Below, piece after piece: positions 35,601-47,776 of a DNA stretch of 64,000 nt. Position 1 is the stretch's first letter. Each line of letters starts with the position of its first letter. Both the position numbers and the translations under genes were made by a program. Under the pieces are notes generated by a model. The model had not been told where the DNA came from. It saw only the letters and a program-made list of their open reading frames with translations, and did no database searches. The DNA is from Chaenocephalus aceratus (lineage: Eukaryota > Chordata > Actinopteri > Perciformes > Channichthyidae): assembly GCA_023974075.1 (NCBI GenBank), contig CM043791.1, positions 958,604 through 1,022,603 on the forward strand. The letters are read 5' to 3'.

Positions 35601-38600
35601 GCAGGGCTGAAGGGCCTGTCCAAAGCCTTCGAGGTCCTGGAGCAAGCGGCCCTGAACCTGTACCTCGGTCACTGGAGGGCCGAGTACAAAGTAGTCAAGG
35701 TTAGATCTGAGGAAACAATGGAGTCATGTAGTTAATTTCTGCATTTGGTTCTTAAAATGTCCCACCAACTCTGATTATGTATACAGTGGTGCAGAATGAG
35801 TCCTAAAGCCGTGAAATGAGGAAGCATTTTAGCACCTCGTGTGAGAACTCAACCGATATTTGTAGGTGTTTTTTTAGAAAATAAGGTCTGATTAACACAA
35901 GCTGCTGAAGAGATTGACGTTTTTTTCTGTGACATAAAATACATCAGTAAATACCCTAGTGGTGAATGTCTTTTATGTCTTAAAACAACGGTTGCTAAAG
36001 AATGACTCAATAAGCCATCACGCTGAACATTAGCCACCTTTAGCTTTAGCAGTCGTGCTTTGAAGTCATGTGACCATGCTGTAGTTCCTTTATAGGCTAA
36101 TGTTAGCTTTTTGCTTCTGACTATGTCATTTACATATGCTTCTGCACCCGCACTGCGAGGGGGACCCAAGTTCCCATCAGCAAAAACACGTGGGTTTGCT
36201 ATCCTGGCTCCAAAATGGTGGAATGAGCTCCCATTGAAATCAGGACGGCAGAAAGCTTACACACCTTCCGGGGCAGACTGAAAACTCATCTCTTTCGACT
36301 CCACTTCGAGCGATAGAACTACACTGAACAAAAATATAAATGCAACACTTTTGTTTTTGCTCCCATTTTTCATGAGATGAACTCAAAGATCTAAAACATT
36401 TTCTATAAACACAAAATAACCATTTCTCTCATATGTTCACAAATCTGAAAAAATGTGTGATAGTGAGCACTTCTCCTTTGGCGAGATAATCCATCCCACC
36501 TCACAGGTGTGGCATATCAAGATGCTGATTAGACAGCATGATTATTGACCAGGTGTGCCTTAGGCTGGCCACAATAAAAGGCCACTCTGAAACGTGCAGT
36601 TTTGCTTTATTGGGGGGGTCTGGGGGGGTCCGAAAACCAGTCAGTATCTGGTGTGACCACCATTTGCCTCACGCAGTGCAACACATCTCCTTCATAGAGT
36701 TGATCAGGTTGTTGATTGTGGCCTGTGGAATGTTGGTCCACTCCTCTACGCCGACCATCCAGAGCATCCCAAACATGCTCAATGGGTGACATGTCCGGTG
36801 AGTATGCTGGCCATGCAAGAACTGGGATGTTTTCAGCCTCCAGGAATTGTGTACAGATCCTTGCAACATGGGGCCGTGCATTATCATGCTGCAACATGAG
36901 GTGATGGTCGTGGATGAATGGCACAACAATGGGCCTCAGGATCTCGTCACGGTATCTCTGTGCATTCACAATGCCATCAATACAATGCACCTGTGTTCGT
37001 CGTCCATAACATACGCCTACCCATACCATAACCCCCACCACCATGGGCCACTCCATTCACAACATTGACATCAGAAAACCGCTCACCCACACGACGCCAC
37101 ACACGTGTCTGCCATCTGCCCTGAACAGTGAAAAGCGGGATTCATCCATGAAGAGAACACCTCTCCAACAGACGCCATCGAATGTGAGCATTTGCCCACT
37201 CAAGTCGGTTACGACGACGAACCGGAGTCAGGTCGAGACCCCGATGAGGACGACGAGCATGCAGATGAGCTTCCCTGAGACGGTTTCTGACAGTTTGTGC
37301 AGAAATTCTTTGGTTATGCAAACCCATTGTTGCAGCAGCTGTCCGAGTGGCTGGTCTCAGACCATCTTGGAGGTGAACATGCTGGATGTGGAGGTCCTGG
37401 GCTGGTGTGGTTACACGTGGTCTGCGGTTGTGAGGCCGGTTGGATGTACTGCCAAATTCTCTGAAACGCCTTTGGAGACGGCTTATGGTAGAGAGATGAA
37501 CATTCAATTCACGGGCAACAGCTCTGGTGGACATTCCTGCTGTCAGCATGCCAATTGCACGCTCCCTCAAAACTTGCGACATCTGTGGCATTGTGCTGTG
37601 TGATAAAAGTGAACATTTCAGAGTGGCCTTTTATTGTGGCCAGCCTAAGGCACACCTGTGCAATAATCATGCTGTCTAATCGGCATCTTGATATGCCACA
37701 CCTGTGAGGTGGGATGGATTATCCCGGCAAAGGAGAAGTGCTCACTATCACAGATTCTTTCAGATTTGTGAACAATATTTGAGAGAAATGGTTTTTTTGT
37801 GTTTATAGAAAATGTTTTAGATCTTTGAGTTCAACTCATGAAAAATGGGAGCAAAAACAAAAGTGTTGCATTTATATTTTTGTTCAGTGTATTAACAAAG
37901 CACTTGTATACTAATAAAGGACTGGCTTATCTAAAGCCAGTTGAGTAGCACTTGAAATGTTTTTGCTCCATGAAGCCTGATGTACTTTATGATTCTGTTT
38001 TCTTCAAGTTTGTATTTTGTTGGTCGAACGCACTTATTGCAAGTCGCTTTGGATAAAAGCGTCAGCTAAATGTAATGTAATGTCATTCGCCTAAAATATC
38101 ATAAAATGGTTTTAATTTGTGGAGATTATCCTGCTGAACAAAATGTGTAAGTAAACGTGTGTTTTGCCAAAGATCTTATATGTTGCAATATTCCAAAATC
38201 CAAAGGAGAAGTCCCATTGGTTTTGTGATGCTAACATCTGGGATGGCCTACACAAATCACTGCACCCTTCTATTCAACGCTGACCCAATGTCTTTTCAAC
38301 GTCTTTAATGGCACTCGTCTTTTCGCATGCCAGATGAAGATAGATTGATAGATACTTTATTGAATCCTTTGTTACAGCAGCATTTCAGGCATTAACATAT
38401 TTAAGAGATGGAATAAATTCTAAACATAATAAATTAAACATAAACAGCAATATATCCATGTCCATAGAAAAGACATGAATCACAAAATACACAATATAAA
38501 ATATTCTGAATAAATGAGAATCTTCTCTAAAAGACCAATATACTGCAGCAGTAGAAATGTAGACATCACATACAGTGGGGCAAAAAAGTATTTAGTCAGC

Positions 38601-41600
38601 CACCAATTGTGCAAGTTCTCCCACTTAAAAAGATGAGAGGCCTGTAATGTTCATCCTAGGTACACTTCAACTATGAGACAGAATGGGGGGAAAGAATCCA
38701 GGAAATCACATTGTAGGATTTTTAAAGAATTTATTTGCAAATTATGGTGGAAAATAAGTATTTGGTCAATAACAAAAGTTCATCTCAATACTTTGTTATA
38801 TACCCTTTGTTGGCAATGACAGAGGTCAAACGTTTTCTGTAAGTCTTCACAAGGTGTTCACTGTTGCTGGTATTTTGGCTCATTCCTCCATGCAGATCTC
38901 CTCTAGAGCAGTGATGTGTTGGGGCTGTCGCTGGGCAACACAGACTTTCAACTCCTTCCAAATATTTTCTATGGGGTTGAGATCTGGAGACTGGCTAGGC
39001 CACTCCAGGACCTTGAAATGCTTCTTACGAAGCCACTCCTTCGTTGCCCGGGCGGTGTGTTTGGGATCATTGTCATGGTGAAAGACCCAGCCACGTTTCA
39101 TCTGCAATGCCCTTGCTGATGGAAGGAGGTTGTCACTCAAAATCTCACGATATATGGCCCCATTCATTCTTCCTTTACACGGATCAGTCGTCCTGGTCCC
39201 TTTGCAGAAAGCCCCAAAGCATGATGTTTCCACCCCCATGTTTCACAGTAGGTGTTTTTTGGATGCAACTCAGCATTCTTTCTCCTCCAACACGTCTAGT
39301 TGAGTTTTTACCAAAAAGTTCTATTTTGGTTTCATCTGACCATATGACATTCTCCCAATCCTCTTCTGGATCATCTAAATGCCTCTAGCAAACTTCTGAC
39401 GGGCCTGGACATGTACTGGCTAAGCAGGGGGCACTCTGGCACTGCAGGGTTGAGTCCCTGGTGGCGTAGTGTGTTACTGATGGTAGCCTTTGTTACTTTG
39501 GTCCCAGCTCTCTGCAGGTCATGGACTAGGTCCCCCGTGTGGTTCTGGGATCATTGCTCACCGTTCTTGTGATCATTTGACCCCACGGGGTGAGATCTTG
39601 CGTGGAGCCCCAGATCGAGGGAGATTATCAGTGGTCTTGTATGTCTTCCATTTTCTAATAATTGCTCCCACAGTTGATTTCTTCACACCAAGCTGCTTAC
39701 CTATTGCAGATGCAGTCTTCCCAGCCTGGTGCAGGTCTACCATTTTGTTTCTGGTGTCCTTTGACAGCTCTTTGGTCTTGGCCATAGTGGAGTTTGGAGT
39801 GTGACTGTTTGAGGTTGTGGACAGGTGTCTTTTATACTGATAACGAGTTCAAACAGGTGCCATTAATACAGTTAAGAGTGGAGGACAGAGGAGGCTCTTA
39901 AAGAAGAAGTTACAGGTCTGTGAGAGCCAGACATCTTGTTTGTGACCAAATCCTTATTTTACCGAGGAATTTACCAATTTTTTTTTAAAATTTATTTATT
40001 CATTTATTTAACAGGGACAGTGCACATTAATGAACATTTCTGTAAACGTGCCAGAGTTAGCCAAGAGGCTATTTTTCATCTGTAGTCCCTGAGGAAAAAT
40101 AGTAATTCATTCATTAAAAATCCTACAATGTGATTTCCTGAATTCTTTCCCCCCATTCTGTCTCTCATAGTTGAAGTGAACCTAGGATGAACATTACAGG
40201 TCTCATCTTTTTAAGTAGGAGAACTTGCACAATTGGTGGCTGACTAAATACTTTTTTGCCCCACTGTATAAACACAAGGGGGTATATCAATCAAATAACA
40301 GTTGTGCAAAAATATAAACTCATTTTCTTCTTGTCTCGTGTCCCAGATGTATTCCGGTCTGTTCACCCACTACATCAGGCCGGTGCTGTCCCTTCCTCAG
40401 ATAGAGGAGCTGTTCGGGCTGCTGGGGTACCAGCCCAGCCCCCGCGCGGAGCAGTTGCGCCTGGCCCGGGTCTCCGCTGCCTCTCTGGACCGCCTCCTGG
40501 CTCTGTCCTGCGCCTTCTTCCTGGCCCGCTGTGAGTGTCGCCTCCTGCTGGCGGCTCTGGGGTGGCACGCTGGCGAGGCCCAGTGGGAGCTGGGGGTGGT
40601 GAGGGAGAGGCAGAGGGGACGCAGCCTACAGGTATGTCTGCTGTCTCTAAAATCTATATTTTTTTGGGATGAGGTCTTTATTTTCTAATGGAGTCGTTCA
40701 GCTCTCTGGTGGAGATGGAATCTGTCCTCTCTTACTGTTCAACCAATCTCATGCTGACAGACAGACATTGTATTTCTGTTGGAGTAGTTCCCCCAATTTC
40801 CAGAGATGGGTCATATTTGAGGTTTTTCAGGTCGTGCTGTAGAAACGTGTCAAATATTCCTTTTAATGGACGCGTGCTGCCACAGAACTCTTTAATGCCA
40901 TCATGTAGTTTAAACGAAGAGCTGAAAAACAGATTTGAGTAATGTGATCTTTAAATTGATTAATAATTATGTTATGATGAATAATAAAAGCCACATCACA
41001 TACTATCAAATATTTGTTTTGGATTATTGTTATGGATGGATTGATGTTTTCATCTCTTAAATATTGCAGCTGCTTAATGTGAAGCTAATTTTAATTATTG
41101 TATTTACCGCAGGCTAGCTTAATCTGTAATAGTACATACAGCATTTATTTTTTGATTATATTGTTTTGATTATCAAAATCTGCAAGTAACAGGTCAGGAG
41201 CTGTCAGATAAATGTAGAGTTGAAAGTATAATTGTTCCCTCTGAGATGAAGTGCTTTGGGTCCCATAATATGGAAATAATTAAACTACCAGTACTTAAAA
41301 AGTATGCTTTAGTACATTATTTGTAACTTAGTTTAATTCCCCCATTGTAGTAATATTAGCTTCAGAGCTAAGCATTCACATTACATTTTTGCGTCAGCTG
41401 TGCTGATATTATACTTTGCTAAACCCATCTCGTTCTATTCCTGGAAAACAGTAACAATGTTCACACTGAGGATTAATTTGACATGCATCCCAACAGGTTG
41501 CCCTGGACAACACCAAGAAGACCCTGGATGTCAATCAGCCGTTCGATGGAGAAGGGGAGATAGATCTCTACACGGATGAGTACGGTAAAGGGGGGCGAAG

Positions 41601-42476
41601 GGAGACGGTTCTCATTGACGACGAGAGTCCCCGTTCTTTAACCTGGGTGACTCAAAGCAGTGCCCCCCCCCCGCTGTCAAAACACACAGCAACGGAGTGG
41701 CGTCCTTGTCTGCCACCTCTCTTTCTGCCAAAGAGCAGGTCTGCATCTCTACACTCAACTGCCAGCTGAGCAAGACCTCCCCCCTGGAGGCGGACCCTCC
41801 CAGGAGCTCCTCAGCCTGCGGGAGGCAGGGCCGACGTCCCTGTAGAGAGCCCCGGTTTGACAGAGTGGACTCCCAGTCCCGCAGTCTGCAGCTAGACATG
41901 AGTGGTTACCGTCACAGCGAGGCTGAGGCCGACCACAGCTGCCTCTGCCTCCAATCGGCTCAGCTCTGTCCTAAAGTCTGCACTGAATGCAAAGCCTTGC
42001 ACGACATTGACTGCAACGTGCTTGAGCTCTGCATCAGGAAGAAGCACCGACTGGAAGAACTGAGAGCTTCGTCTCCCCAGGGACAGAGCCTCAGAGTGAG
42101 TGATATGAGCGCATCGCTAACTCTCAGCAGCAACGCAGCCATGTCCTGCTTAGCTCTGCGTGATGAGCATAAATCAATAAGTCAACCTCTTCATCGGATC
42201 AGCTACCATGACTGCTGCGACATGGCCAAGCCGGACCCCCACTTCCTGTGTCTCAGCTGCAGCGTCTTTCACTCTGGTTCCTGCAAAGGGATCGAGTATT
42301 GCCGGAGAGATCACGACCTGCGGCCCCTGGGCGTGTGCGCCTGTGGCAGGACCTGCTTCAGGAAGCCTCTGGTTCTCTGCAGATATTGTGGAAATGAGTA
42401 TTGTAGCGATTGCTGGTACAGAAATCCTGTAACCTGTGATTGTGGCCAAACCTTTGACCAATCATCTTCTGTGTGA
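32656..42476 (+). CDS. spata2l: SPATA2/SPATA2L-family adaptor, spata2l-like
   Basis: SPATA2-family proteins tether the deubiquitinase CYLD to the LUBAC subunit HOIP in TNF-type signalling. Coding exons are 35,343-35,699 (ATG at 35,355), 40,347-40,631 and 41,497-42,476, all phase 0. An upstream exon ending at 32,760 is open in frame from an ATG at 32,656 and may be UTR or a 35-residue extension. Residues 1-210 match the PUB-domain region ([40 protein letters not shown]). The segment [10 protein letters not shown] (about 41,557-41,586) matches the PUB-interacting motif that binds HOIP. The C-terminus is Cys-rich with several CxxC pairs (LCLSC, CACGRTC, CRYCG, CSDCW, CDCG). The frame breaks at a C10 run (41,663-41,672). 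With C11, exon 4 is 981 nt and the protein about 536 residues. Choice of SPATA2L over SPATA2 rests on the N-terminal alignment from memory. Confidence 0.82.
32762..34200. other. Start of spata2l intron 1, no feature recognised
   Basis: A GTGAGTGTG donor follows position 32,760. The intron sequence up to about 34,200 shows no repeat or exon I can name. Confidence 0.5.
34213..34737 (+). mobile_element. Truncated Rex1/CR1-like LINE 3' end
   Basis: The fragment encodes [18 protein letters not shown], a typical C-terminal reverse-transcriptase motif of teleost Rex1-type LINEs. It is followed, in another frame, by the usual cysteine-rich tail and ends with an AATAAAGGCACATTCTG-type terminus. It is 5'-truncated, frame-broken and lies in spata2l intron 1. 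Confidence 0.72.
34945..35106 (+). mobile_element. tRNA-derived SINE
   Basis: A box-like TGGCGCAGTGG (34,953-34,963) and B box GGTTCAAACCC (34,997-35,007) are spaced as in tRNA genes. A tRNA-unrelated body and a tail with ATGTAATGTAATATG follow. It lacks tRNA folding and sits in an intron, so it is a SINE and not a tRNA gene. Confidence 0.8.
36320..37891 (-). mobile_element. Tc1-like transposon A
   Basis: The terminal inverted repeats start CACTGAACAAAAATATAAAT and span at least 80 bp. TA dinucleotides flank both ends (36,320-36,321 and 37,890-37,891), as expected for Tc1/mariner. Total length is about 1.57 kb. It is inserted in a LINE in spata2l intron 2. Confidence 0.95.
36607..37591 (-). 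pseudogene. Tc1-like transposase A, broken
   Basis: The start [20 protein letters not shown] opens a paired helix-turn-helix region ([20 protein letters not shown]), followed by RPRVTTP. The catalytic part reads [15 protein letters not shown] and then [13 protein letters not shown]. The spacing from D to E is 34 residues, so the DD34E signature is kept. The frame is interrupted between about 37,142 and 37,056, and G runs at 36,611-36,630 alter the C-terminus. Confidence 0.9.
38880..39785 (-). pseudogene. Tc1-like transposase B, broken
   Basis: The N-terminus [20 protein letters not shown] with the helix-turn-helix [18 protein letters not shown] ends in a stop. The C-terminal half resumes at 39,239 and carries [16 protein letters not shown] and [18 protein letters not shown] with 34 residues between D and E (DD34E). 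The middle third is disrupted. Confidence 0.9.
39976..40098. mobile_element. Insertion inside the right TIR of Tc1-B
   Basis: About 120 bp beginning TTTATTTATTCATTTATTTA and containing ACAGGGACAGTGCACATTAA interrupts sequence that otherwise mirrors the left TIR. The same motif set is familiar from a dispersed teleost repeat, but its class is unknown to me. Confidence 0.55.
40640..41490. other. spata2l intron 3, no repeat recognised
   Basis: AT-rich intron with no recognised element. Confidence 0.5.
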
Positions 42477-42908
42477 TTTGTATTTGAAAAGTATTACACT
42501 TATCAGGCACAATTAGCAAAATCACAGTGCCTTAAATCTGCATACTGCAAACAGAATTCAAATCAAAATGTTGCCTTGACACAGAACCGACGTAGTATTG
42601 AGTGTGTCTGTTTTTGTGTTCTGGTCTTCTCTCTGAGACTCATCACACGATCAGCCAGTTAATCTCCAAGTGCCATATGAACCATAATCGCCATTTTGGA
42701 AGTGTTGTATATTGTCAAACATGAAGTTGTGATATAGTTTGTGCTCTTGGGTCCCCTAATGTAATTAAGTGTCAAGCACAAGAATGTCTGCTTTTACATG
42801 TATGCTTCCTGCACAGGACACAAAAAAAGGTCAATGAGCCAGTTGTCTGTGTGTGATGTTTTTATGATACAAGAGGAACTCACTTTGGTGAAAGTGGAGT
42901 TATGTACC

Positions 42909-42914
42909 AATAAA
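42909..42914 (+). terminator. Polyadenylation signal of spata2l-like gene
   Basis: AATAAA lies 433 bp after the stop codon in otherwise unbroken 3' flank. Confidence 0.6.
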
Positions 42915-43261
42915 ACTCTGACAAAGTACTGGCTCAAGTAATTGTATTGACTCATTACATACACTCATCAAGCCCTTTCTTTATTACATTGAAAACAACA
43001 CAAAACTTATTATTTTAGTCCTGCTGAGTATTTGGCTATCTGCCCCCAAAGTAGCGACAAAAGACTACAATTCCCGCCAGATTGTTAAGAGACAGGCAAC
43101 CTGTTTGGAAGACGTTGACAAGAGACCGTTCTTAATGATTACATTCTTATTAGGTTGGCTTATCACTTTGAGTTTTGCCTCGTGATGTTTGCCTCTGGTA
43201 AAGTACCGAGTGTGGACACAATTGTATTTTACCGTGATTAACCACAAGTCAATATATAGAT

Positions 43262-43470
43262 AAATAAAGATATACACTGAACATTTTTGTTTTAAAAGGC
43301 TTGTACACTGCCCTTCTTATGTTGGGCCGCCTTTAGCTTTGAGCACACAGTCGGCGTGGCATCATTTCGATAAGCTTCTGCAATGTTACAACATTAATTT
43401 CTGTCCAGAGTTGCATTAATTTTCCGCAAACATCTTGTATGTATCGATGACGGGAGAGTTGCACCGCTGC
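43262..43470. mobile_element. Truncated Tc1-like terminal region
   Basis: The sequence TACACTGAACATTTTTGTTT with downstream GGGCCGCCTTTAGCTTTGAG resembles the end of a Tc1-type element. It is cut off near 43,470 by a hAT-type end. No transposase remains. Confidence 0.4.
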
Positions 43471-43471
43471 C

Positions 43472-43547
43472 AGTGGCGGCGCCAGGGTATGGCTGGGGTA
43501 GGCTACAGCCATACCAAGAAATGGCTTAGCCCCACCATGAAAAAAGG
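43472..43547. mobile_element. hAT-type 5' end fragment
   Basis: It begins CAGTGGCGGCGCCAGG, a recognisable teleost hAT terminus, and is interrupted by the TTAA-flanked MITE. The matching other end was not found. Confidence 0.5.
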
Positions 43548-43551
43548 TTAA

Positions 43552-44351
43552 AGGTCCCATGTCATGGCCATTTCCACTGATCATAATTCCATTGTTGAGG
43601 TCTACTAGAATAGATACTGTGCAATTTTCCAAACTCACATTGGTTTCGCATACATACAGCATCTCTGTAAAGTATGTGTATTCAGCAGTATTCACTCTCT
43701 CCACTAAACGGCTCGTTGCAGCTCTTGCCCCCCCCCCCCCTCCCTGTGAGCCCAGTGTGCTCCGATTGGTCGGGACCATTCGGGACGTTTTCAATCGCGC
43801 TGAGATCCGTGGAGGTGTGATTTCCTTGTTTAGCGATACACAGCGAAACTCACCCTGAGCACACACAAAGTCACAGCCGAAGTAAAAACAATAAGTGTGG
43901 CTTGATATTGAGTAAGAAAAAGGTTGATACACGCTGTGAGAATGGGTCTGCAGAGAGAATGTCGCCGCGATCCCAACTGTCTGTTATCAGCCTGCAGCCA
44001 GGAGGAGAGATCAGCTGAGCTGCCTGCACTGAGTGTGTGAGGAAGTCGTGGATTGGTCAATTTGGACCAATCAGCGGGGGCTTAACGTCACGGCTCCGTG
44101 GACGTAACGTAACGGCTCCACGGATTGGTCCATTTCGTTCCGGGTACGGAAGACATCATGCGTACCCGGAAGAATCAAATGGACAATGACGTTTCTCCAA
44201 CGAGGCGTTTTGGGGAGTTCTTCTCTGTGTTAGAGTTTTACTCCCTACAGGGTGTACTTTGAGGGGTTTGACTCTGCACACCGTTTACATGCATAAAAAC
44301 CTTCATAACACAAGGGACGGGTAATAACCGGAAAAGCATGACATGGGACCT
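43552..44351. mobile_element. piggyBac-type MITE with TTAA target site
   Basis: The perfect termini AGGTCCCATGTCATG and CATGACATGGGACCT are each flanked by TTAA (43,548-43,551 and 44,352-44,355), diagnostic of piggyBac integration. The element is 800 bp and has no transposase. Confidence 0.9.
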
Positions 44352-44355
44352 TTAA

Positions 44356-45883
44356 AGTAAGCAAAATAAAGTCCGCCAACTCGCGCGGAGTAAATTGTAC
44401 AGACGGCAGTTAGTAAGATTGATTTCAGCAGCCACTTGTCTGGAAATAGGAAATACCGAAGACTAGAAACGGTTTTGAAAACTTTTGTCACGTAGTGATC
44501 GTCTTCTTAATAGAACATCTTTGATATGTCTTCTGGCCAATCAGAATCACGATAACGGCGTGGCGTGTTGTTGCAGGAAGTCCCCACGGAGAATACTTTT
44601 GCTGTAGTACATCTCTATACATCAATACAACATTACGTGTTGATAGAAATCAACACGTAATGAAATAAGAGCCCACGGTGTGATGATTGATAGGTGTGTG
44701 GGCTGTCTTTCATTTTGACACACAGAACAATGGGGGCTATCCACCCTTATCCACCATGTAAAGTCATTCACAGCCTCTTCCCTCTTCTCTCTGTGAGGAG
44801 CAGCAGGTTCAGCTTTCAGAACAAAGTAACAGAAAACTAAAATGGCATTCATTTTTTTAAATATGTCGTGTAGTAATAGATTTATTTATTTTTCTTCTCA
44901 AGAGAGACCAGAATGTGTATTTTATGTTAGTATTTCAGAAAATCTCCTGGGGGAGAATCCCCCCAGACCCCCTGCAGGGGTTGTGTTTTCAGCATGTCAC
45001 TCTTTCACCTGTGGGGAGATTGCAGGATTGGCTCCAGGTCGCCCTTTTTATTTACTACAAGACAAATGTGCCTTTTTATTTCATACAGTTCAATTTGGAT
45101 TGAGACAGGAAATAATCTAAACCTCACGCGTGGCGTTTCACTGTCATGGGTTAGCCCTACCGTAGATTACCCAACAAAAATACTCTCTCGCAACTGCCGA
45201 CCCGTATTGCGCAAGCGCAGATCTAAGATCCAGTAGAAATGATGAAAAAGTAAAAGTCTGAGCTTATTGTTCTACTAGGCCAAAATAGAGTGTGTTAATT
45301 AATATGTTTGGCAGTTTGGAGTAAGTCTGTAGATTTGTTTGTGTGTGTGTGTTTCCTCTCACGATAATTAATTTTGTTGGATACATTTTCCCGGAAATTA
45401 TTGCGATAAACGATAATATTGTCGGCACCGTTGTATGACCATTTTAGACCCCTGACATAATGATAATATATAATAATAATTCAAGTACATCATTTCAAAC
45501 TGCTAGTCACATCCTCATGTAAATGGCAATTTATCGAGTACATTTTTATTTATCGTACGATAAGTCAATTAATTGCTTATCAGGCACACAATAAAATAGT
45601 GGAAACAAACATGTGTTTGACTTTCATTAGTGAATGAAACTTTGTGCCCTGTATAGTCTGTGTCCAATATTGTGTATTTGATATATTGTATATATATCCT
45701 TTAAATATGCTAAGGTCCCGCTGCTGACACGATAGCAGTCATTTTGTGCGCATATGTGTAATTAAACCCATGATATCAAAATGTCACTCCAGCCAGGTAC
45801 CCAAAGTTGGCAACCCTGTTATAGAATGATCACACCGGTGACAGTACTCTTCTAAGGGTTCACAAAATATGACCGCTACTCTT
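44356..45883. other. Intergenic, no gene; one short perfect hairpin
   Basis: A perfect 14-bp inverted repeat CATTACGTGTTGAT with a 4-base loop occurs at 44,631-44,662. No exons or RNA genes are recognised. Confidence 0.5.
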
Positions 45884-46497
45884 ACGGTACGTCCACACAG
45901 CAGCTTTGAAAAAATCTTGAAAATCTTGGAGCTGGGCGTGTCTGAAAGCTTGGGGATTTTTTGCGAGCAACGCGACCAACAACCAATCACATGAATCTCC
46001 CGCCCCCGACATAAAAAGCAAAAAACCCCGGGGATTTTATGCGAGCAATATATATATATAAACTCCCCAAACAGGCGAAAACCTACCAGTTTCACCCACT
46101 GTCTCTGCCACCTCCCTCCATGCCTGGTTCCTCCGGTTTGTATCCCGGTAAATAGTCTGGTCGTAAAGAACCGGGTGATTTGCTACCGTAATTTCTCGTT
46201 TGGAATATGAGGAAATGAACTGCGGTCTGGCTCTCCCTGCTTACACACGGTTTGATTGGCTAGCGCTTCTACTGTCAGATTTGCATAAACGTGTTTGATT
46301 GGCTGACGCTTCCAGCTCAGCTTCAAAAGTTGAACATTGCTCAACTTTTGAATCCTGAAAATCCTGGAAATCTTCGCTTCGCTCCCCCACAATGCAGTTC
46401 GGCGAAAAGCGAGGCAAAGTGACGTCATCCCCATTTAAGGTCAATGGGCAGAGAAGCGTTGGAAGATTTGTTTAAAGCTGCTGTGTGGACGTACCGT
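45884..46497. mobile_element. MITE with 24-bp perfect TIR
   Basis: ACGGTACGTCCACACAGCAG plus CTTT at the left is exactly inverted at 46,474-46,497. The interior includes the hairpin-rich ATCTTGAAAATCTTGG, an (AT)n tract and no coding sequence. A partial inverted copy lies in the pdf intron at 48,825-48,980. The target duplication is not clear. Confidence 0.82.
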
Positions 46498-46929
46498 TAC
46501 AGTTTAACATTTTGGGTTACTTAATGTTACGGCTAATAAAAATGACGAGGCTGTAATGCTAACTAACGTGCTAGCTACTAGCTAGGTAGCTAACTTGATC
46601 CAGCCACTCCTGGTCCTTTCATCAGACAGGAAGCGAAAGAACGAGCAAGACCCAATGCATGTATGATAACAACCTGGTACTAAGCACACAGGCATCTTGT
46701 TAAAGTTATCTTATCTTAGCCAGCGCCATATAGATAGATTATATCTATATGGTGCTGATCTTAGCTATCTCTTAGTGGAGCAAAACAATTGTGACATCAC
46801 TTACGTGACTCTGGGATTTGTAGTCTTTCTAGTTGCGTATTTTTCATAGTCTTATATTTCAACAGTTTTACGACAAACTGTGACTTTTTTGACATGGAAA
46901 TGATTTTTTAAGATTGACAAACATCATAT

Positions 46930-47390
46930 GTGTAATTCATGGCACAATTCAAACGGGATCGAAAGATAAGTTTTCTCTCTCCATTGACTTCAATACATTA
47001 TTTTTCCGAAATAAGGTCCCATGGACCGGAAGTAGATGGGCGTGACTTCGCCACTCTATATTCAGGTAGTCAGCTGACCTCATTCTTTGGGAACATAACG
47101 TAGCTGAACCTAGACCTGGCCAACTGCAGCTGCCCCAGACCATATTACTGCACCCATAGGATTGTACAATAGGCACTCGGCATGGTGGACCAGATGGATG
47201 GATTGATTTGAGTAGTTTCAGCAATCTCCTTAGTTGTTTTCTTTGCTTGATGCAGGCCAATCATTTGACCCTCCTGAAACCGATTGCCCTCCTTTCCACA
47301 ACCACAGGATTTTCTGACATGGTTGTTTGAGAAATATGAGGGGGGCAATGTAGAAGTGAAGGCCACTACAGAACCATTTCACAAATATGC
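46930..47390 (-). pseudogene. Internally deleted Tc1-like transposase remnant
   Basis: On the minus strand FQEGQMIGLHQAKKTTKEIA matches the N-terminal helix-turn-helix of Tc1-type transposases. Shortly after, in another frame, a SNMVWGSCSWPGLG segment matches the central MVWGCxSWxG motif. The catalytic domain is largely missing. Confidence 0.7.
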
Positions 47391-47770
47391 GTGATGTTTC
47401 ACACTCCTTTTACCGACACTTGCAATATCATTTAGAAATGTCCCCCCGACTCGCAAGGACACTTCTGTTCTTTAAATGTCTACGCATCAAGAGTAATCTT
47501 TGAAAAGCCACTTCAGCTATTAGAAGCACTTCTTGTTCCGGCTCATGTCCCCAGTCCCTTTCTGACCTGATCAAGTTCATGTGGATTCATCCAGTTTCTA
47601 TTCTCATGTAAAACCAGTAGAACTACTTGTATTAGAGTTAGACAAAAGGAAGTCAGAGAAAAAGGTTTATATCCTTTGTTCTTTTTGTATCCGTTTTTTG
47701 CCAATTGTTTTATTTATTCATTGCAATGTGAGCCGACATTCACTCATTTTATTCCGAATATATTGGCCTC

Positions 47771-47776
47771 TTTATT
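47771..47776 (-). terminator. Candidate polyadenylation signal of pdf
   Basis: TTTATT on the plus strand is AATAAA on the minus strand, about 290 bp beyond the pdf stop codon. Confidence 0.45.

Larger units (their letters stand above)
36170..38086 (+). mobile_element. L2-like LINE 3' end split by a Tc1 insertion
   Basis: The stretch before 36,320 encodes [16 protein letters not shown], a common C-terminus of fish L2-type LINEs. The 3' tail resumes at 37,892 and ends with AAGTCGCTTTGGATAAAAGC and (ATGTA)n. A Tc1 element occupies 36,320-37,891. Confidence 0.75.
38571..40268 (-). mobile_element. Tc1-like transposon B
   Basis: The termini CAGTGGGGCAAAAAAGTATT and the inverse are flanked by TA at 38,571-38,572 and 40,267-40,268. 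The extended inverted repeats (about 200 bp) include AATCACATTGTAGGATTTTT. The right repeat is interrupted by an unrelated insertion near 39,976-40,098. Confidence 0.93.

Noticed and set aside
36607..37591. DDE transposase frames as host genes
   Set aside because: They lie inside TA-flanked terminal inverted repeats and are frame-broken, so they are transposon remnants.
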